Positions 61,406 to 64,000 of a DNA stretch of 64,000 nucleotides are shown here, piece after piece. Position 1 is the first letter of the stretch, and each line of letters starts with the position of its first letter. The notes under the pieces were generated by a model, which worked only from the letters and a program-made list of their open reading frames with translations, searched no databases and was not told the origin of the DNA. This DNA is from Solirubrobacter ginsenosidimutans (GTDB taxonomy: Bacteria; Actinomycetota; Thermoleophilia; Solirubrobacterales; Solirubrobacteraceae): positions 1-64,000 of the forward strand of contig NZ_JAPDOD010000037.1 of the NCBI RefSeq assembly GCF_027587205.1, in the 5' to 3' direction. The translations under genes and the position numbers were made by a program.

Positions 61406-62761
61406 GTGCGCTTTCTGTTCACCACGCTCCAATTCGAGGAGAGCGCGGCCTATGGCCGCGTCGGCACGGCCCTCGAGGGCCTCGGCCACGAGGTCCGCCA
61501 CGTCACGTTCTCACGCCAGGCGGCGCTCGACCTGCGCCAAGCGGGAGCCCAAGCCATCTGCCTCGCCGACCGGCTGCGCGACGCGGCACCCGGCGACCTC
61601 GACCTCCAGGCGCAACGGATCGAGCGCGAGTACCCGATCCCCTCGCTGCGCGACGTCTGGCTGACCGACCCGGCGTGCAAGGGGATGCCTGAGCGCCGCT
61701 GCCTCGAGCGCACCGTTCGCCATTTCCTCGCGCTGGAGGAGATCTTCGCCGAGCTCGAGCCCGACGTGGTCGTGCCCGAGGTCGGCAGCGAGACGATGCG
61801 CACCGCGGCGCACCTCATCGCCGCCCGGCGCGGCGCGACGACGCTGTTTCTCTTCTACACGATCTTCCCGCGCCCGCTGCGCCTGTACCAGGACAGCTAC
61901 CACCGCCCGATCGTCGCGCCCGAGGACGTGCGCGCGCTGGACGACGACGAGCGCGCCGAGGTCGAGGGGTTCGTGCGCACGTACATCGACCGTGACAAGC
62001 CCACGCTCCCGCACCGGCGCGCGCGGATCACCCCCGCCAAGCTGCGCGACTGGGTGCGTCACCTGCGCGTGCAGCGCAGCGTCGATCACGACAACGACTA
62101 CCTCGTCCCGGGCCGGTTCGTGCGCAACTTCGTCGTGCAGACCGCCCGCCGGCGCCTCAGCCGGCGGCTCTATGAGCCGCTGCCGGAGGACCGCAAGCTC
62201 GTCTACTTCCCGCTGCACGTCACCGACGACTTCAAGGTCAAGCGCGTGATCCCGCACTGCGTCGACCAGGCGTACCTGATCGAGCAGGTCGCGGACGCGC
62301 TGCCGGAGGGCTACGAGCTCGTGCTCAAGGAGCATCCGGTGTCGCTCGGGCGCAACCCGGTCTCGTTCCTGCGGCGGCTGACGCGCCGGGACAACGTCCG
62401 CATGGTGGACGCCTACACGTCCTCGCACGAGCTGATCCGGCGCTCGGAGGCGATCGTCGTCATCTCCTCGACGGTCGGCCTGGAGGCGCTGCTGCACGGC
62501 AAGCCCGTGCTGACCATGGGGCAGCCGTTCTACGCGGGCTACGGCGTGACGGTCGACGTCGACTCCTTCCGCGAGTTGCGCGAGCAGGTGCCGGCCGTGT
62601 TGCGCTTCAGCCCTGACCGCGAGCAGACCTTGCGGTTCCTGCACGCCGCCATGCGCTCGACGTATGAAGGCGCCCCGGCCGGGGTCGACGCATCGTCGGC
62701 GAACGCGCAGGCGCTCGCGCGGTCGATGACCGCCGCGCTCGAGCGAGCGCCCGCTCACTGA
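61406..62761 (+). CDS. Capsule polysaccharide synthesis protein (KpsS/KpsC-like transferase)
   Basis: 451-residue protein of the Capsule_synth type. The C-terminal part has KLVYFPLHVTDDFKVK, YELVLKEHPVSLGR, VVISSTVGLEALLHGKPV and LTMGQPFYAGYG, which are standard in KpsS/KpsC and related Kdo transferases that use CMP-activated ulosonic acids. The N-terminal 200 residues contain LEPDVVVPEVGSETMR. Because a CMP-nonulosonate pathway is encoded here, this protein is a candidate transferase for it, which is inference. Its stop overlaps the next ATG by one base (TGATG). Confidence 0.82.
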   Translation: MRFLFTTLQFEESAAYGRVGTALEGLGHEVRHVTFSRQAALDLRQAGAQAICLADRLRDAAPGDLDLQAQRIEREYPIPSLRDVWLTDPACKGMPERRCLERTVRHFLALEEIFAELEPDVVVPEVGSETMRTAAHLIAARRGATTLFLFYTIFPRPLRLYQDSYHRPIVAPEDVRALDDDERAEVEGFVRTYIDRDKPTLPHRRARITPAKLRDWVRHLRVQRSVDHDNDYLVPGRFVRNFVVQTARRRLSRRLYEPLPEDRKLVYFPLHVTDDFKVKRVIPHCVDQAYLIEQVADALPEGYELVLKEHPVSLGRNPVSFLRRLTRRDNVRMVDAYTSSHELIRRSEAIVVISSTVGLEALLHGKPVLTMGQPFYAGYGVTVDVDSFRELREQVPAVLRFSPDREQTLRFLHAAMRSTYEGAPAGVDASSANAQALARSMTAALERAPAH

Positions 62762-63816
62762 TGCGGGTCGCGTACGACCTGACCGCGCTGCAGATCAACA
62801 GCAGCGGCGTCGCCCGCTGGATCACCGCGTTGCGGCGCGCGCTGGCCGCTCGCGACGAACCGGAGATCGTCGACATCGCGCAACCGCAGCGGGCCCGTGA
62901 AGGCCGCGTGCCGCACGCGCTCCTGCGCGAGGGCGCCTGGTTGCCGGCGGGGCTGGCGAACGCCGCCCGCCGGACCGGGGCCGATGTCCTGCACTGCCCG
63001 GCCCCGCTCGGGCCGTGGCGCCGCGGTTCGGTGCCGGTCGTCCTGAGCATCTACGACGTGATGCCGCTGCGCCGGCCGGAATGGTTCACCGCCGCCAACC
63101 GCTGGCACACGCGTCTGGTGCTTCCCCGGATCGCGCGCGGCGCCGACATCGTGCTCGTCCCGTCCGCCTTCTCGCGCGACGAATTGCTCGACGAGGTCCC
63201 CGGACTTGCGCCCGATCGCGTCGTCGTGGTCTCCGGCGGCGTCGACGCGCAGTTCTGCGCCGGGCCGCGACCGGACGCCGAGCGCCCGTACCTGCTCACC
63301 GTCGGCGAGCTGCAACCGCGCAAGAACGTCGAGACCGCCATCCGCGCCTTCGGGCAACTGGCCTCCCAGCACCCTGAGCTCGAGCTGCTGGTGGTCGGCG
63401 CGCGCGGCTGGGGCGAAGCTCCCGTCACCCACGAGATCGGCTCCGCGGCCGAGCGTGTGCGGTTCGCCGGCCACGTGTCCGATCAGCGGCTGGTCGAGCT
63501 GTATCGCGGCGCCTCGGCCTTGCTGTTTCCCTCGCGCTACGAGGGCTTCGGCCTGCCGGCGCTCGAGGCGATGGCGTGCGGAACCCCGGTCGTCGCCGCC
63601 CGGGCCGCGAGCCTTCCCGAGGTCGTCGGTGATGCGGGGCTGCTGGTCGATCCAGGCGACGCGGGCGCTTGGGCGGCGGCCACCGGCCGCCTGCTCGACG
63701 ATGCCGATCTGGTCGCCGAGCTGCGCACGCGCGGGCTCGCTCGCGCCGCCCGATTCACGTGGCATCGCTGCGCGGAGCAGACGGTCGCGGCGTACCGGCA
63801 GGCCGCCGCCGCGTAG
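62761..63816 (+). CDS. GT4 glycosyltransferase
   Basis: 351-residue GT-B transferase: YDLTALQINSSGVARWI at the N terminus, VLSIYDVMPLRRP, LLTVGELQPRKNVE and RYEGFGLPALEAMACG as donor site. It is translationally coupled to the KpsS/KpsC-like gene by TGATG. Followed directly by a hairpin, it is probably the last gene of its transcript. Specificity is unknown. Confidence 0.9.
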   Translation: MRVAYDLTALQINSSGVARWITALRRALAARDEPEIVDIAQPQRAREGRVPHALLREGAWLPAGLANAARRTGADVLHCPAPLGPWRRGSVPVVLSIYDVMPLRRPEWFTAANRWHTRLVLPRIARGADIVLVPSAFSRDELLDEVPGLAPDRVVVVSGGVDAQFCAGPRPDAERPYLLTVGELQPRKNVETAIRAFGQLASQHPELELLVVGARGWGEAPVTHEIGSAAERVRFAGHVSDQRLVELYRGASALLFPSRYEGFGLPALEAMACGTPVVAARAASLPEVVGDAGLLVDPGDAGAWAAATGRLLDDADLVAELRTRGLARAARFTWHRCAEQTVAAYRQAAAA

Positions 63817-63836
63817 CCCTCCGGCGTGCCGGAGGG
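63817..63836 (+). terminator. Hairpin after GT4 gene
   Basis: CCCTCCGG and CCGGAGGG form a perfect 8-bp stem with a four-base loop (CGTG), starting at the base after the TAG stop. No U-tract follows, so termination would be of the U-less kind. The rest of the gap to 63919 has a TACGCT hexamer at 63852-63857 that could begin a leader of about 60 nt for the next gene. Confidence 0.55.
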
Positions 63837-63919
63837 CGCCGTATCCCCTGTTACGCTGTCGGCCCCGGGTACGGCGCCGCAACTTCCCGCTGCGTCGACC
63901 GTCTTTGTTGCTGCCGCCT

Positions 63920-64000
63920 ATGACCAAGCGAAGCGACCATCTCGTCGTCATCCCCGCGTATAACGAAGCCGCCACCGTTGCGGCCGTGACCGGTCGCGTG
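63920..64000 (+). CDS. GT2 glycosyltransferase, N-terminal fragment cut by window end
   Basis: The ATG at 63920 opens 27 codons to the right edge: MTKRSDHLVVIPAYNEAATV. The VVIPAYNEAATV strand is diagnostic for GT-A family 2 enzymes, often of the polyprenyl-phosphate or polymerising type. Nothing more can be said without the downstream sequence. Confidence 0.75.
   Translation, partial: MTKRSDHLVVIPAYNEAATVAAVTGRV

Overview
This window is very GC-rich, has no recognisable mobile elements or RNA genes, and is packed almost edge to edge with cell-surface glycan genes. The base composition, protein style and gene families (DUF2142-type membrane proteins, PLL-like lectin, degenerate GH-A-like secreted protein) suggest an actinobacterium, most likely of the Thermoleophilia/Solirubrobacterales. 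That placement is inference from protein style, not from a marker gene. No gap between genes exceeds about 110 bases, so no long gene-free stretch needs describing.

Layout. 1-2884: three glycosyltransferases (GT2, GT14, GT4). 2897-3823: a secreted glycosidase-like protein lacking the expected catalytic glutamates. 3820-11246 (minus): nucleotide-sugar enzymes (two UDP-sugar dehydrogenases, GDP-mannose 4,6-dehydratase, another SDR), an EamA transporter, a secreted beta-propeller lectin and a WecG/TagA transferase. 11312-20219 (plus): a tightly coupled operon that makes a CDP-6-deoxyhexose, apparently C-methylated (rfbF, rfbG, C-methyltransferase, 3,5-epimerase, reductase), followed by a Wzx-like flippase, a methyltransferase and two GT2 enzymes. 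20216-31541: more GT2/GT4 enzymes, a DUF2142 membrane protein, a polyprenyl-phosphate-sugar synthase-like GT2 and a GT2-deacetylase fusion. 31522-33611: a Wzm/Wzt ABC exporter with C-terminal Wzt domain. 33625-40019: a duplicated divergent glycosyltransferase pair, one copy with a methyltransferase between its members, then a WsaF-like transferase. 40020-51400: NeuB, NeuA and NeuC homologues (nonulosonic/sialic acid pathway) interspersed with methyltransferases, a YfhO-like membrane protein and GT2/GT4 enzymes. 51407-58168: GT-C-like membrane proteins, a pair of unrecognised beta-rich proteins (the first with a BFD-type [2Fe-2S] motif) and a methyltransferase. 58161-59838: a second ABC exporter. 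59930-64000: three more glycan transferases, a terminator-like hairpin, and the start of another GT2.

How it works together. Sugar nucleotides (GDP-6-deoxy sugar, UDP-uronates, CDP-deoxyhexose, CMP-nonulosonate) are made by the enzymes here, assembled by about 25 glycosyltransferases, decorated by nine methyltransferases and one deacetylase, and exported by a flippase and two ABC systems. At least two, possibly three, surface polymers are probably built from this one island.

Regulation. Reading upstream of each first gene shows a strong pattern: a TANNNT hexamer sits 6-11 nt before the start codon at 23 starts. This is the arrangement expected of leaderless mRNAs. At four divergent gene pairs the two opposing hexamers overlap. 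I used this pattern to choose several start codons. Within operons, four-base NTGA stop/start overlaps dominate, including one CTG start.
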